DNA of 64,000 nucleotides, taken from contig NZ_AP025494.1 of NCBI RefSeq assembly GCF_024347515.1, positions 1 through 64,000 of the forward strand. The letters run 5' to 3'. The stretch's first letter is position 1; each line of letters opens with the position of its first letter. The notes under the pieces are model-generated. The model was not told the DNA's origin, did not search any database, and saw nothing but the letters and a program-made list of their open reading frames with translations. The stretch is from Vibrio gigantis. Its GTDB lineage: Bacteria > Pseudomonadota > Gammaproteobacteria > Enterobacterales > Vibrionaceae. The translations under genes were made by a program, and so were the position numbers. Below, in pieces: positions 27,649 through 36,709 of this stretch.

Positions 27649-28215
27649 CTATTGTTGACCGTTACCGCCAGAGGCGATGTTTAGACCCATTTCTACAAAC
27701 TGTTGATAGCGTTCTTTTGCTTCTTCACCATCAGGTAAAACGGCTGAAAGATTAATGCTTCCTGCGACCGCTTGCGCGTACAAGTATGGGGGAGGGGGAA
27801 CGGCAGGGTCCTCTGGCTTAATCATACTGCCACCACTCCAAAAAGCCGCTTGAGCTGCCCAGCCTGCACCGGTTTCTAATCCCGCTTTATCTGCCATTTG
27901 TTCTGCAAATCGGCGGCTTGTTTCATCAGGTGTATAAACCCAAGCCTTTGCTGCGCGAATGGCATTGGCTTCGTCTTCTTTCCAGTGATGCAGAGATGCG
28001 GCGCAGGTTACGCTCCACCAAATGGATTCACGAACTGGGAGAGCATGTGCAAGAAAAGTCACAGCATCGGCAAACAGCTCTTGCTCCATCGCCACAGAAA
28101 TCAAATCGATAGGCGTAGTGTTTGCGTCTGTTAACTCTGCGAATGCAGCATTTGGCTCGTAGACACTTAAAATGTCTTGCGCGGATTGGTGAGGAACCTT
28201 TATCAACATCATCAA
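27649..28215 (-). CDS. DUF6931-like protein between VgrG and PAAR (188 aa)
   Basis: Its ATG overlaps the vgrG stop by 4 nt, so it is translated with vgrG. The sequence is helical with many Ala and Trp (SIWWSVTCAASLHHW ... AIRAAKAWVYTPDETSRRFAE ... GAGWAAQAAFWSGGS). From memory this corresponds to the DUF6931 family, often found beside VgrG and PAAR genes. It lacks enzyme motifs and signal peptide. Position suggests an adaptor that loads PAAR or an effector on VgrG; that is inference. Confidence 0.6.
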   Translation of the reverse strand: MMMLIKVPHQSAQDILSVYEPNAAFAELTDANTTPIDLISVAMEQELFADAVTFLAHALPVRESIWWSVTCAASLHHWKEDEANAIRAAKAWVYTPDETSRRFAEQMADKAGLETGAGWAAQAAFWSGGSMIKPEDPAVPPPPYLYAQAVAGSINLSAVLPDGEEAKERYQQFVEMGLNIASGGNGQQ

Positions 28216-30203
28216 TTTACCTTTGTAATTGCGCCTTGAATTTGCACCATGGCCCCGGCTTTTATTTGTGTCATGGCACTGCCGTTAACTGACACTAACG
28301 CTGCTTTTACATCGGCCTTACCTTGGCCTTCAATATTGATCATTGCGGCTTTCATCTCTGCTTTTGCTTTACCTGAAACAGAGACTTGAGGAGCGTCGAT
28401 CTTAATACCACTAGCGCTGATCTCGATTTTACTCGCGCCCACTTTGAGTTCGATCTTCGATTTACCGCAGATCGATACTTGGTTGCCATCAACGCTGACT
28501 GACGATTTAGCCGCAATATTGATGTTGGAAGCGGCACTGAGGTTTAGATCTTTATCACTGTCACCCGTCCAGTTGTCTTTACTTTTGGCGGTAAGCGTTT
28601 TTTCACTTTCGACTTGTATGTCTTCTTTAACGTTTAGGGTGGCACTCTTCTCAACTTGAGTCTTTTTCATGCCTTTAATCGTTGACTGGCTGTCGTTATT
28701 TACGTCCAGCAGCCAATCTTTTTCAGCATGTAAGTATACTTGTTCTTTGTCTTTTTGATCTTCAAAACGCAGTTCGTTTCCTTGCTTGCTGCTGCCCTTA
28801 GGCGTTGAACGAGTTTTGATGCCGTTTTGAGTATCCGAGCTATAAGGGGCTGCGCTGTTTTTGTTGTATAAAGAGCCGGTCACGATAGGACGATTGGGGT
28901 CACCATCAATGTACTGAACGATCACTTCATCACCAATGCGTGGTGTGAACTGAGAACCGAATCCCTTACTGGCGAATCCTTGCGATACTGGCAACCAACA
29001 TGAACTGTTTTCGTCATTTTTGCCGCCTCTATCCCAGTGAAATTGCACTTTTACTCGACTCAATTTATCTCGGTAGATCTCTTCTCCCTTAGGCCCGGTC
29101 ACGGTTGCGGTATGCAAGCTATGGACACGCGGTTTATCTAGTATTTCTGGACGAAAAACCAGTGACGAAGGGATGCAAGAAAACTGATTTTGATAAGCGA
29201 CGTCGTTGTTCGATTCTTCTCTGGATATGCGGTGTGATAGATGAGTGACGATGTACTCTTGGTTCATCGAACCGAGAGGATGGTTCGTGAGTTCAAATTT
29301 ATAGCCACAAGCAAGCGTCGCTAAATTCGATGATGAGTGAGAGGCTGACTTCTTAAGATCTAACGCTTCCATATGCATTTTTGCAGCGTCACGGACTTCA
29401 TTTTTATTCTCGTGACCAAATGCAAAGAGTTCTTGCGTCAATGAAGTTGACGCGTAACTTTCTGTGCTTTTTCGGGTGCCGCTATCAAAGAATTCAGCCA
29501 GATCTTGAGTATGATCGGCGACAGATACCTTTCCGCTGCCAACATGGTGTGATTGGCTCCACGTTGTTAGTACGTGCTGCTGATTGTTGCCACCTATTTG
29601 ATAGCTTAACTTTGGATCAGATATTTTCTCAAATCGTTGATTCGAATCGCCAATGCAGATTGTCGACTTATTAGATTGATGGCGCATGTGGTAGTGCCAA
29701 CCTTCGCTTGCTAACAAGCGCTGTATAAAAGCTTGGTCGGTTTCATCAAGTTGAACACAATACTCATGCTTTTTCCCGCTTCCGGAAAGGGAAAAGTGAA
29801 AATAGCTTTTGAGATCAGCTTGTTCTAGCAGCTTTTCAATGATCTGTTTCGTCGTCATGTTTTGAAAAATCTGACGACTGCGTTTGTATTGCAGCAAGCT
29901 AAGCGGATCCAATATCTCTACTTGGTAATAAAACTGGTGCTTATCTTTGCTATATCCAGTGAATTGCAGAGTGCTACATATGCCTGAAAAAAAGCGCTTT
30001 CCAGAATCAAACTCATAAGACACACAAACGGTTTTGCCTAGGTTTTTGGTATCGATCTCCATGTTGGCTGCGATGGAAACGGAAAACTGACAACCGCCGG
30101 ATACGCTTTCTTCCCCAATTAATTGGGTGACGATATAACTTTTGTTATCTGAAAGCTTAATGGTGAGGGAGCGGGTTTGGTGCTTTAATTCGTTACTGCT
30201 CAT
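28212..30203 (-). CDS. tssI: VgrG (TssI), T6SS spike protein
   Basis: I prefer ATG 30203 (MSSNELKHQ) to GTG 30209. The 663-residue product has the gp27-like N-terminus (LIGEESVSGGCQFSVSIAAN; LLEQADLKSYF; DETDQAFIQRLLASEGW), the gp5 OB-fold at about 370-460 (KLSRVKVQFHWDRGG, CWLPVSQGFASKGFGSQF, RIGDEVIVQYIDGDPNRPI) and a repetitive beta-helix needle at ~500-663 (many K-A-x-V alternations). It ends without a toxin extension. It trimerises on Hcp and is ejected by the sheath. Heads a leftward vgrG-DUF6931-PAAR operon, divergent from tssA. Confidence 0.93.
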   Translation of the reverse strand: MSSNELKHQTRSLTIKLSDNKSYIVTQLIGEESVSGGCQFSVSIAANMEIDTKNLGKTVCVSYEFDSGKRFFSGICSTLQFTGYSKDKHQFYYQVEILDPLSLLQYKRSRQIFQNMTTKQIIEKLLEQADLKSYFHFSLSGSGKKHEYCVQLDETDQAFIQRLLASEGWHYHMRHQSNKSTICIGDSNQRFEKISDPKLSYQIGGNNQQHVLTTWSQSHHVGSGKVSVADHTQDLAEFFDSGTRKSTESYASTSLTQELFAFGHENKNEVRDAAKMHMEALDLKKSASHSSSNLATLACGYKFELTNHPLGSMNQEYIVTHLSHRISREESNNDVAYQNQFSCIPSSLVFRPEILDKPRVHSLHTATVTGPKGEEIYRDKLSRVKVQFHWDRGGKNDENSSCWLPVSQGFASKGFGSQFTPRIGDEVIVQYIDGDPNRPIVTGSLYNKNSAAPYSSDTQNGIKTRSTPKGSSKQGNELRFEDQKDKEQVYLHAEKDWLLDVNNDSQSTIKGMKKTQVEKSATLNVKEDIQVESEKTLTAKSKDNWTGDSDKDLNLSAASNINIAAKSSVSVDGNQVSICGKSKIELKVGASKIEISASGIKIDAPQVSVSGKAKAEMKAAMINIEGQGKADVKAALVSVNGSAMTQIKAGAMVQIQGAITKVN

Positions 30204-30209
30204 ATTCAC

Positions 30210-30887
30210 TTAATTCACTATTAAATAAACAGTTCTAAAAGGCTGTTTGTAGGGTGAACATTCAAAATTATTACATAATAATTGATATTATTACTTGATG
30301 TGTTGGTATCAACTTTCATGCTCTATACATTTAATCTATTTCGAGTTAGACCTTAATTCAAGGTAATTTGTTTATTTAATTATTATCTGAATAAGATGTA
30401 ATCGATTACTTTGTGGTTATTTTTATTCTCAAATTTGTTTCATTTTTAAGATGCTGCGCTAGGGCGTTCATGTTTTTATGATGGCTATATCTCTGAGGAG
30501 ATATTTAAGACATTGTTAATATATAAAGCTCTATCATGCTTTTTTTGTTTTAATTTAAATTAAATCAGTGGTTTATTGTATTTTATTTCTTTTTGTAGTG
30601 TTATTTTAAAGAGGTCGGATGACCTAAAAGTCACCTAAACATGGCGTAAATGAGTCTTTCTATAATTCACCTCAAAGATATACTTATTGGATATTAATAA
30701 ATTTGTCACTTCGTATGAAACAATGTTAGCAGAATGTTATTTTTGCTGCGAAAATAAGAATTTTGCAGGTTTAACTAACTCAATACGTCTATCGTTTTTC
30801 CTTATCTAAAAATACAGAAAATAGCGATTGAACTTAATTAGCACTTAAGCGAATAGTCGGCTGATTAACCCAATAGAGCAGGAACCT
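30210..30887. promoter_or_regulatory. Divergent control region between vgrG and tssA (678 bp, no gene)
   Basis: Strikingly AT-rich compared with the genes on both sides, with long T and A runs, and no credible ORF. It must hold the leftward vgrG and rightward tssA promoters. A weak rightward pair can be imagined just before tssA (TTGAAC near 30830). I found no convincing sigma-54 box. AT-rich T6SS promoter regions are typical H-NS targets, which would fit silencing of a horizontally acquired system; this is inference. Confidence 0.45.
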
Positions 30888-32279
30888 ATGCCTTTTTCAA
30901 AGCATCAAATTGAGCAACTTTCTACACCTCTGAGTGATGATTCTATCTGTGGCGTTTACCTTAAACTGGATAAAGGTGCTTTTCGCCCATTACGTAATGA
31001 ATTTAATGTCGCGCAAACAGCGCTGCGTAAGCTAAGTCAAAACCCCAGTGCTGACGAGAAAGACGCGTTACAAGAGGCATGTCTAAATAGCTGGAAGACT
31101 CTTTCAGACAGCTTGTTCGAACAGTTTTCAAATACAACCAGAGATATCGAGCTCATATCATGGTTTGTTGCCGCTCAATTCCTTCTCGATACCACGTTAG
31201 AAAGTGCTGCGAATAGCCTTGAGTGGTTAGCCGATTTAAGTGAGAAGTACTGGGATCACCTCAACCCTGTTCTGCCAGTTGAAAAGCTCAAATCTGATGA
31301 TGATAAGGGTAAAGAGAGAGAGCAAGCTGATGCGAAAGTTAAAGCATTTTTCCAATTAGTTGGTGATAGCGAGGAAAGCTCGATTCTCTATGCACCGATG
31401 CTGCAACTGCCCTTAGTTGGGGAAGTGACGTTTTTTGATTTTCAAAGTGCAGAGAGAAAAGGCGAAATCAGCCAACTGAAATCTACGCTTACCACCACGG
31501 TGGCGCAAGAGCGTTCCGCGATTCAATTCAAGATGGAAAATGCCAAACGTTGTATCTCTCAGTTGGAGCGTTTGTCTGCGTTAGTGAGCACTCATTGTCA
31601 GTCTGTAGGCAGTCAAACTACCAACTTTGGATTTGCGAAGTCACTGCTTACCCGCGTAGAAAACGCTTTGGTTCATTTAAGCGGAATTAAGTTGGCCCTG
31701 AAAGCGGAGGCTAAGGCAGTAGAGCAAGAGGTTGCCGAAAGTTCAGTTTCTGAAGGTCATCAGCCAAGCGATATGGATGCAAAACAGATAGAGCCAATAC
31801 CTATGGCATCGGAGCAGGCTCAGACCGTAAGCCAACACTTACACGCAGGAAATTTATCTGAACTGGGTAACTTAAACAACATGAACCGAGACTTAGCTTT
31901 CCATTTGCTGAGAGAAGTCTCTGATTATTTTCGCCAGAGCGAACCGCATAGCCCAATTTCATTCTTGTTAGAAAAAGCGATTCGATGGGGATATTTATCC
32001 TTACCTGAGTTGCTGCAAGAAATGATGTCGGAACAAAACGGTGACGCTCTTAGTACGATTTTTAATGCCGCCGGATTGAATCATCTCGATCAGGTTTTGC
32101 TGCCGGAGGTGAGTACTCCAACGGTGGACATTGAAAGCCCCCAGACACCTCAAGCGACGCCTCCCGTTTCGGAGCCGCCAAGTGTCGAAGAGCATGTATC
32201 TCAGACTTCCCCTGTAGATACCCAATCTAAGCAAGATGAAAAACCACAATCATCCGCTACGTCGGCTCTGAGTTGGTAA
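30888..32279 (+). CDS. tssA: TssA (ImpA), T6SS baseplate/sheath cap protein
   Basis: 463 residues with the ImpA N-terminal domain (LSDDSICGVYLKLDKGAF; SWFVAAQFLLDTTLESAANSL; WDHLNPVLP) and a C-terminal segment with SPISFLLEKAIRWGYLSLPELLQEM followed by a Pro/Ser/Gln-rich tail. The VGEVTFFDFQSAE and central Ser/Ala-rich helices match the family. TssA starts sheath polymerisation and holds the distal end. First gene of the long rightward T6SS operon; hcp follows by 26 nt. Confidence 0.9.
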   Translation: MPFSKHQIEQLSTPLSDDSICGVYLKLDKGAFRPLRNEFNVAQTALRKLSQNPSADEKDALQEACLNSWKTLSDSLFEQFSNTTRDIELISWFVAAQFLLDTTLESAANSLEWLADLSEKYWDHLNPVLPVEKLKSDDDKGKEREQADAKVKAFFQLVGDSEESSILYAPMLQLPLVGEVTFFDFQSAERKGEISQLKSTLTTTVAQERSAIQFKMENAKRCISQLERLSALVSTHCQSVGSQTTNFGFAKSLLTRVENALVHLSGIKLALKAEAKAVEQEVAESSVSEGHQPSDMDAKQIEPIPMASEQAQTVSQHLHAGNLSELGNLNNMNRDLAFHLLREVSDYFRQSEPHSPISFLLEKAIRWGYLSLPELLQEMMSEQNGDALSTIFNAAGLNHLDQVLLPEVSTPTVDIESPQTPQATPPVSEPPSVEEHVSQTSPVDTQSKQDEKPQSSATSALSW

Positions 32280-32305
32280 TTGTGTTTAAAAAATAAGGAA
32301 AAATC

Positions 32306-32836
32306 ATGGCAAGTATTTACATGCGTGTAAGCGGTCTTCAAGTTGAGGGCGCAGCGACTATCGGTCAGCTAGAAACGGCTGAAGGCAAAAATGACGGTTG
32401 GTTTGCAATCAACTCTTACTCTTGGGGTGGCGTTCGTAACGTTGCTATGGACATCGGTAACGGCACCAATGCGGATTCAGGCATGGTTGGCGTAAGCGAA
32501 GTTAGCGTAACTAAAGAAGTTGATGGTGCTTCTGAAGATCTACTGTCTTACCTATTCAACCCAGGTAAAGAAGGTAAAACAGTTGAGATTGCATTTACTA
32601 AGCCTTCTAACGATGGCCAAGGTGCAGACGTTTACTTCCAAGTTAAGCTAGAAAAAGCACGTCTAGTTTCTTACAACGTGAGCGGCACTGACGGTTCTCA
32701 ACCGTACGAAAGCCTATCTGTTTCTTACACTTCTATTTCTCAGAAACATCACTACGAGAAAGAAGGTGGTGAACTACAAAGCGGTGGTGTTGTGACTTAC
32801 GACCTACCGACCGGAAAAATGACTTCTGGTAAGTAA
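32306..32836 (+). CDS. hcp: Hcp (TssD), T6SS inner-tube protein
   Basis: A 176-residue Hcp1-family protein (MASIYMRVSGLQVEGAAT; VSEVSVTKEVDGASEDLL; YFQVKLEKARLVSYNVSG). Hexamer rings stack into the tube that is shot out, and also chaperone small effectors. Codon choice here is visibly more uniform than in the neighbours, as expected of a highly expressed gene. AAGGAAAA precedes the ATG. A hairpin (32846-32874) just after the stop probably dampens transcription into tssB, giving an excess of hcp mRNA. Confidence 0.95.
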   Translation: MASIYMRVSGLQVEGAATIGQLETAEGKNDGWFAINSYSWGGVRNVAMDIGNGTNADSGMVGVSEVSVTKEVDGASEDLLSYLFNPGKEGKTVEIAFTKPSNDGQGADVYFQVKLEKARLVSYNVSGTDGSQPYESLSVSYTSISQKHHYEKEGGELQSGGVVTYDLPTGKMTSGK

Positions 32837-32845
32837 TTCTTTCAT

Positions 32846-32874
32846 TAGACATTCCACGTTCAGTGGCATGTCTA
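32846..32874 (+). terminator. Hairpin between hcp and tssB, likely partial terminator
   Basis: TAGACAT (32846-32852) pairs with ATGTCTA (32868-32874), and inside it CCAC pairs with GTGG. It is followed by TTTCATG, a poor T-run, so partial termination or protection of the hcp 3' end is more likely than a full stop. Confidence 0.55.
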
Positions 32875-32905
32875 TTTCATGAATATCTCATTTTAGGACA
32901 CCGTT

Positions 32906-33415
32906 ATGGCATTGAACTCACAACATAAGCGCGTTAGTAAGAACCGTGTCAGCATCACTTATGACGTTGAAACGAACGGCGCTGTAGAGACGAAAGAGCT
33001 GCCGTTTGTTGTTGGCGTAATTGGCGACTTTTCAGGCCACAAACCAGAATCAGAAAAAGTTGATTTAGAAGAGCGAGAGTTCACGGGTATCGATAAAGAC
33101 AACTTCGATACAGTGATGGGTCAAATTCACCCGCGTCTTTCGTACAAGGTTGATAACAAGCTAGCTAATGATGATAGCCAGTTTGAAGTGAACTTAAGCT
33201 TCCGTTCGATGAAAGATTTCCACCCAGAGAACTTAGTTGATCAAATTGAGCCGCTTAAGCAGTTGGTTGAAACACGTAACCAGCTAAAAGTACTGCTAAG
33301 CAAAGCCGATCGTTCGAGAGATCTCGAGCGTCTACTGAAAGAAGTTCTGCAAAGCGCAGATGCCATCAATGGTTTAGCTCAAGAACTAGGTTTGAGCAAA
33401 GAGGGAGCGGAATAA
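32906..33415 (+). CDS. tssB: TssB, T6SS contractile sheath small subunit
   Basis: 169-residue TssB/VipA protein (RVSKNRVSITYDVETNGA; LPFVVGVIGDFSGH; MGQIHPRLSYKVDNKL; a coiled C-terminal half from ~100). It forms the sheath with TssC. Stop and the tssC start overlap by 1 nt (TAATG), as in most T6SS clusters, so the two subunits are translated together. Confidence 0.95.
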   Translation: MALNSQHKRVSKNRVSITYDVETNGAVETKELPFVVGVIGDFSGHKPESEKVDLEEREFTGIDKDNFDTVMGQIHPRLSYKVDNKLANDDSQFEVNLSFRSMKDFHPENLVDQIEPLKQLVETRNQLKVLLSKADRSRDLERLLKEVLQSADAINGLAQELGLSKEGAE

Positions 33416-34893
33416 TGTCTGTAGAACAACAAGCAGTACAAGGTGCTGCCGAAGCAGAAGCAACGCAGAGCTTTCTTGACCGAGCGATCAACGCAACAGC
33501 ACAAACACCAGTAGATACGACAAAAGAGCTATTGAGCATCATGGCTTCTCAGGCGCTGGAAGGTACAGTGACTTGGGATAAGAACCTTACGCTGACGATT
33601 GAAAAAGCAATCAGCGCGCTAGACAGCAAAATCTCTGAGCAGCTGTCAACGGTGATGCAAAACGGTGAGTTCCAAAAAATGGAAGGCTCATGGTTAGGTT
33701 TGCAAAAGCTTGTGAAAAATAGCGAGCTAGGCCCAGATCTGAAAATCAAACTGGCGGATTACACCAAAGACGAATTGCTAGAGCAGTTTGAAGATGCACC
33801 AGCGATCGATCGCAGCCGTTTCTTCAATATGGTTTATCAAGAAGAATTTGGTACAGCGGGTGGTCAGCCATACGGCGCACTGCTAGGTGACTATGAATTT
33901 GGTTACGGTGATGAAGACGTTGCTCTGCTACGTTACATGGGTGAAGTTGCTTCTGCATCTCACGCACCTTTCGTTGCTGCCGCGAATGCAAGTATGTTCG
34001 ACTTCAACGCATTCAGTAACTTTTCTGAAGGCAAGCCAGTTGCAGCAGGCTTTGATTCGCCAGCATACGCAAGCTGGAATGCATTCCGTGCAAGCGATGA
34101 TTCACGCTACGTTGCTCTGACTCTACCGAAAACGATGGCTCGCCTTCCTTACGGTGCAGAAACTGTTCCAGTTAAATCATTTGCATTTGAAGAGCTTCAA
34201 ACTCGCGACAATGGTCAGCAAGTTGTGTCTTCAGACGGCGATTTTGTATGGAGCAATGCGGCGTATGAGTTTGGTCTTCTGATGACTCAGGCTTACACCA
34301 AGTACGGTTGGTGTACGGCGATCCGCGGTACTGAGAACGGCGGTAAAGTTGAGAACCTGCCAAACTTCACTCACTACTCTGATGCCGGTGACTTGCTACA
34401 GCAATGTCCGACAGAAGTTAACCTAACGGATGAGCGTGAGAAGGAGCTGAGTGATCTTGGCTTCTTGCCACTGGTTCACTACAAAAACACTAACTACGCG
34501 GTGTTTATGGGTGCTCAGACTGCGCATAAACCAAAAACGTACACAGACCCAGATGCAACGGCAAACGCGGCAATTTCAGCACGTCTTCCATACACAATGG
34601 CAAGCAGCCGAATCGCACAGTACCTAAAAGTAATGGGCCGTGATCGTATTGGTTCAAACATAGATCCAAACGACGTTGAGAAAGAGTTGAACTCTTGGAT
34701 CAACCAATACGTTAACCCAAATGCGATTGGTAACGATGCGAAAGCAACACATCCATTGGTTGAAGCAAAAGTGACAGTAGAAGAGCAAGCTGGACGCCCA
34801 GGTGCTTACTCTGCAGTGGCTTACTTACGCCCTTGGCTGCAAATGGAAGAGCTAACCACTTCACTACGAATGGTTGCGAACATTCCTGGCTAA
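33415..34893 (+). CDS. tssC: TssC, T6SS contractile sheath large subunit
   Basis: 492-residue TssC/VipB protein with diagnostic LDSKISEQLSTVMQNGEFQKMEGSW near 65 (read in part), FGTAGGQPYGALLGDYEF near 145, YGAETVPVKSF, and the C-terminal SRIAQYLKVMGRDRIGS and PGAYSAVAYLRPWLQMEEL segments. Together with TssB it makes the contractile sheath recycled by ClpV. A strong hairpin follows the stop. The next gene is a shorter, diverged homolog, not a duplicate. Confidence 0.95.
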   Translation: MSVEQQAVQGAAEAEATQSFLDRAINATAQTPVDTTKELLSIMASQALEGTVTWDKNLTLTIEKAISALDSKISEQLSTVMQNGEFQKMEGSWLGLQKLVKNSELGPDLKIKLADYTKDELLEQFEDAPAIDRSRFFNMVYQEEFGTAGGQPYGALLGDYEFGYGDEDVALLRYMGEVASASHAPFVAAANASMFDFNAFSNFSEGKPVAAGFDSPAYASWNAFRASDDSRYVALTLPKTMARLPYGAETVPVKSFAFEELQTRDNGQQVVSSDGDFVWSNAAYEFGLLMTQAYTKYGWCTAIRGTENGGKVENLPNFTHYSDAGDLLQQCPTEVNLTDEREKELSDLGFLPLVHYKNTNYAVFMGAQTAHKPKTYTDPDATANAAISARLPYTMASSRIAQYLKVMGRDRIGSNIDPNDVEKELNSWINQYVNPNAIGNDAKATHPLVEAKVTVEEQAGRPGAYSAVAYLRPWLQMEELTTSLRMVANIPG

Positions 34894-34897
34894 TTCT

Positions 34898-34926
34898 ATT
34901 CGGGGGCGCCGTCCCCCGAATGTTTT
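34898..34926 (+). terminator. Strong GC hairpin between tssC and the second tssC-like gene
   Basis: ATTCGGGGG (34898-34906) pairs perfectly with CCCCCGAAT (34913-34921), 6-nt loop, followed by GTTTTG. It begins 5 nt after the tssC stop. The short T-run suggests partial termination or mRNA processing, lowering expression of the genes downstream relative to hcp-tssB-tssC. Confidence 0.6.
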
Positions 34927-34940
34927 GAACTGAGTCGCTG

Positions 34941-36296
34941 ATGTATACAGATTCCGAATTTGACCGCATTTTAGCTGAGAATCCTGCCTGGCAGGAGCTG
35001 TTACTGTGCGCGAAAAGTCAGTCGGTGGCTCAATTCAAAGCATTGTTGGTTCGTTTGAGCTCCGAGATTGATACGTCAATAAGTGAACAGTTGTCGGACG
35101 TTATCCAACACCCTAACTATAAGCAGTTAGAAGCCTCTTGGACGGGGCTCAAATCGTTAGCGCAGCTGCAAGTATCCCAGCGTCGAGTCAAAATCAAAAT
35201 GCTCGACTTGAGTTGGAGTATGGTTTCGGCAGATCTCAATTACTCTTTCGATCTAAAGCAGTCATCCCTATACCGAAAGCTGTATTCAAATGAGCTGGAT
35301 ACCGCCGGTGGTAGCCCATTTGGCATGGTGATGGTCGATCACAAGGTCTCGGCTGATTACGCCGATGATCAGGAGTATGACGATCTCTACACCCTTCAAC
35401 TGCTCTCTGAGCTGGGGGAGCTATCTTTTTGCCCAATGGTGCTCGGAACCGACGAGTTTTTCTTTGGTGATGAACCAAGAAGGCTGCTTCACGACAGTGC
35501 GAGAATTGATCGCATTCTTACTAGTCGAGATTTTGTTTCATGGCAGTTGCTACGAGAAAAAAGCTCATCACGATTTTTGCATTTGGTGATGCCAGAGCAT
35601 TTGATTCGTCAACCATATCGTCAATATCAGGCTGGGTTTGTTTTTAACGAACGCCAGCAAGAGAAATATGCCTTATGGGGCAGCAGCGCTTACCTCTTGC
35701 TCGGTAATGTAATGCGAGAGTTTGACCGAATCAGTTGGTTTGGATTCCTGCGTTCTTACGATGAGACAGGTTCGTATGGGGCGATCGTTCAGGACTCAAA
35801 AGAGCTTAAGACCAAGGTAGACATCTACAGTGAAGAAGATGGCTTTTGGTCGTCTCAAGGGTTCATGCCTTTAACCAGTATTTACTTAAGTGGCCATAAA
35901 GGTTTCTTTAGCAATCAATCTGTTTGGCAAGCGCCTGATGAAGCTCAACGTCAGCTCGGTATGCTCCAAACCAATCTAATGGCTTGCCGATTTGCCCATT
36001 ACATCAAGGTTCAAATTCGTGACCAAGTTGGTCGATATGACAGCGCAGAAAGTTGTCGACGCAGTCTAGAGCGATGGCTAGAGCAGTTCATTAGCAACGT
36101 CAATTATGGCGAGGATGCCGTACTTGCCCGATATCCGTTGCGGTCTTGCTATGTACGCATTGAAGAGGCTCCTCATGATAAAACCCGCTACCTATGCGAG
36201 ATCATGCTTCAGCCTCAATATCAATACGAAATGATGGATGCGAAAGTGGTGTTAACTACCTCGGTATCTGGCAGTGAGGTTGGAGAGACATCGTGA
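34941..36296 (+). CDS. Second TssC-like protein (TssC40/ImpD-type)
   Basis: 451 residues and clearly homologous to TssC: SEQLSDVIQHPNYKQLEASW, DTAGGSPFGMVMVDHKV, IRQPYRQYQAGFVFNERQQ, RFAHYIKVQIRDQVGRYDS. It differs strongly from the TssC just upstream, lacks the TssC C-terminal sheath handle sequence and is shorter by ~40. Some T6SS clusters (for example the imp locus of Rhizobium/Agrobacterium) carry such a second copy. It may cap or nucleate the sheath; inference. The stop overlaps the GTG of tssE by 4 nt. Confidence 0.85.
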   Translation: MYTDSEFDRILAENPAWQELLLCAKSQSVAQFKALLVRLSSEIDTSISEQLSDVIQHPNYKQLEASWTGLKSLAQLQVSQRRVKIKMLDLSWSMVSADLNYSFDLKQSSLYRKLYSNELDTAGGSPFGMVMVDHKVSADYADDQEYDDLYTLQLLSELGELSFCPMVLGTDEFFFGDEPRRLLHDSARIDRILTSRDFVSWQLLREKSSSRFLHLVMPEHLIRQPYRQYQAGFVFNERQQEKYALWGSSAYLLLGNVMREFDRISWFGFLRSYDETGSYGAIVQDSKELKTKVDIYSEEDGFWSSQGFMPLTSIYLSGHKGFFSNQSVWQAPDEAQRQLGMLQTNLMACRFAHYIKVQIRDQVGRYDSAESCRRSLERWLEQFISNVNYGEDAVLARYPLRSCYVRIEEAPHDKTRYLCEIMLQPQYQYEMMDAKVVLTTSVSGSEVGETS

Positions 36297-36709
36297 GCTT
36301 AATGGCTAAGTTAACCCAAAGCTGGAATGACGATATCGACAGTGTTCGAGATGCGATTGTTGATAACGTCTGTGATCTTATTTCAAGCCGAGCACCTCTG
36401 TGCTCAGAGATGTTTTTATCGGAAAAAGGAACGATTGCCGAGTTCGGTATGCGCAACATGGCTCGTGCTCAAAGTAAAAACAACACCAGTGACATTGTCG
36501 CAGAAATTGAAGTGCTGATTCGAAACTTCGAACCTCGCCTGAGCCAGGTAGAGATTGATGTTCAAGAAGGGGAATTGGGTAGCAACCAATTGAGCTTTCG
36601 CCTTTCCGCCGTGGTGCATTCAGAGCTCGGTGATGAGGCGATCGTATTGGATTCTTTTTTGGATTTGAGCAGCAACAAACTAGATGTAAGGAAGTCGAAT
36701 TTTGTCTGA
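36293..36709 (+). CDS. tssE: TssE, T6SS baseplate protein (gp25-like)
   Basis: 138 residues with the gp25 fold pattern: RDAIVDNVCDLISSRAPLCS, FGMRNMARAQ, EIEVLIRNFEPRLSQVEIDV. Starts with GTG 36293 (GGAGAG six bases upstream), overlapping the preceding stop (GTGA). An alternative ATG at 36302 would shorten it by three residues. TssE joins TssF/G/K in the baseplate wedge. The 3' end overlaps the tssF start by 8 nt. Confidence 0.9.
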   Translation: MSLMAKLTQSWNDDIDSVRDAIVDNVCDLISSRAPLCSEMFLSEKGTIAEFGMRNMARAQSKNNTSDIVAEIEVLIRNFEPRLSQVEIDVQEGELGSNQLSFRLSAVVHSELGDEAIVLDSFLDLSSNKLDVRKSNFV

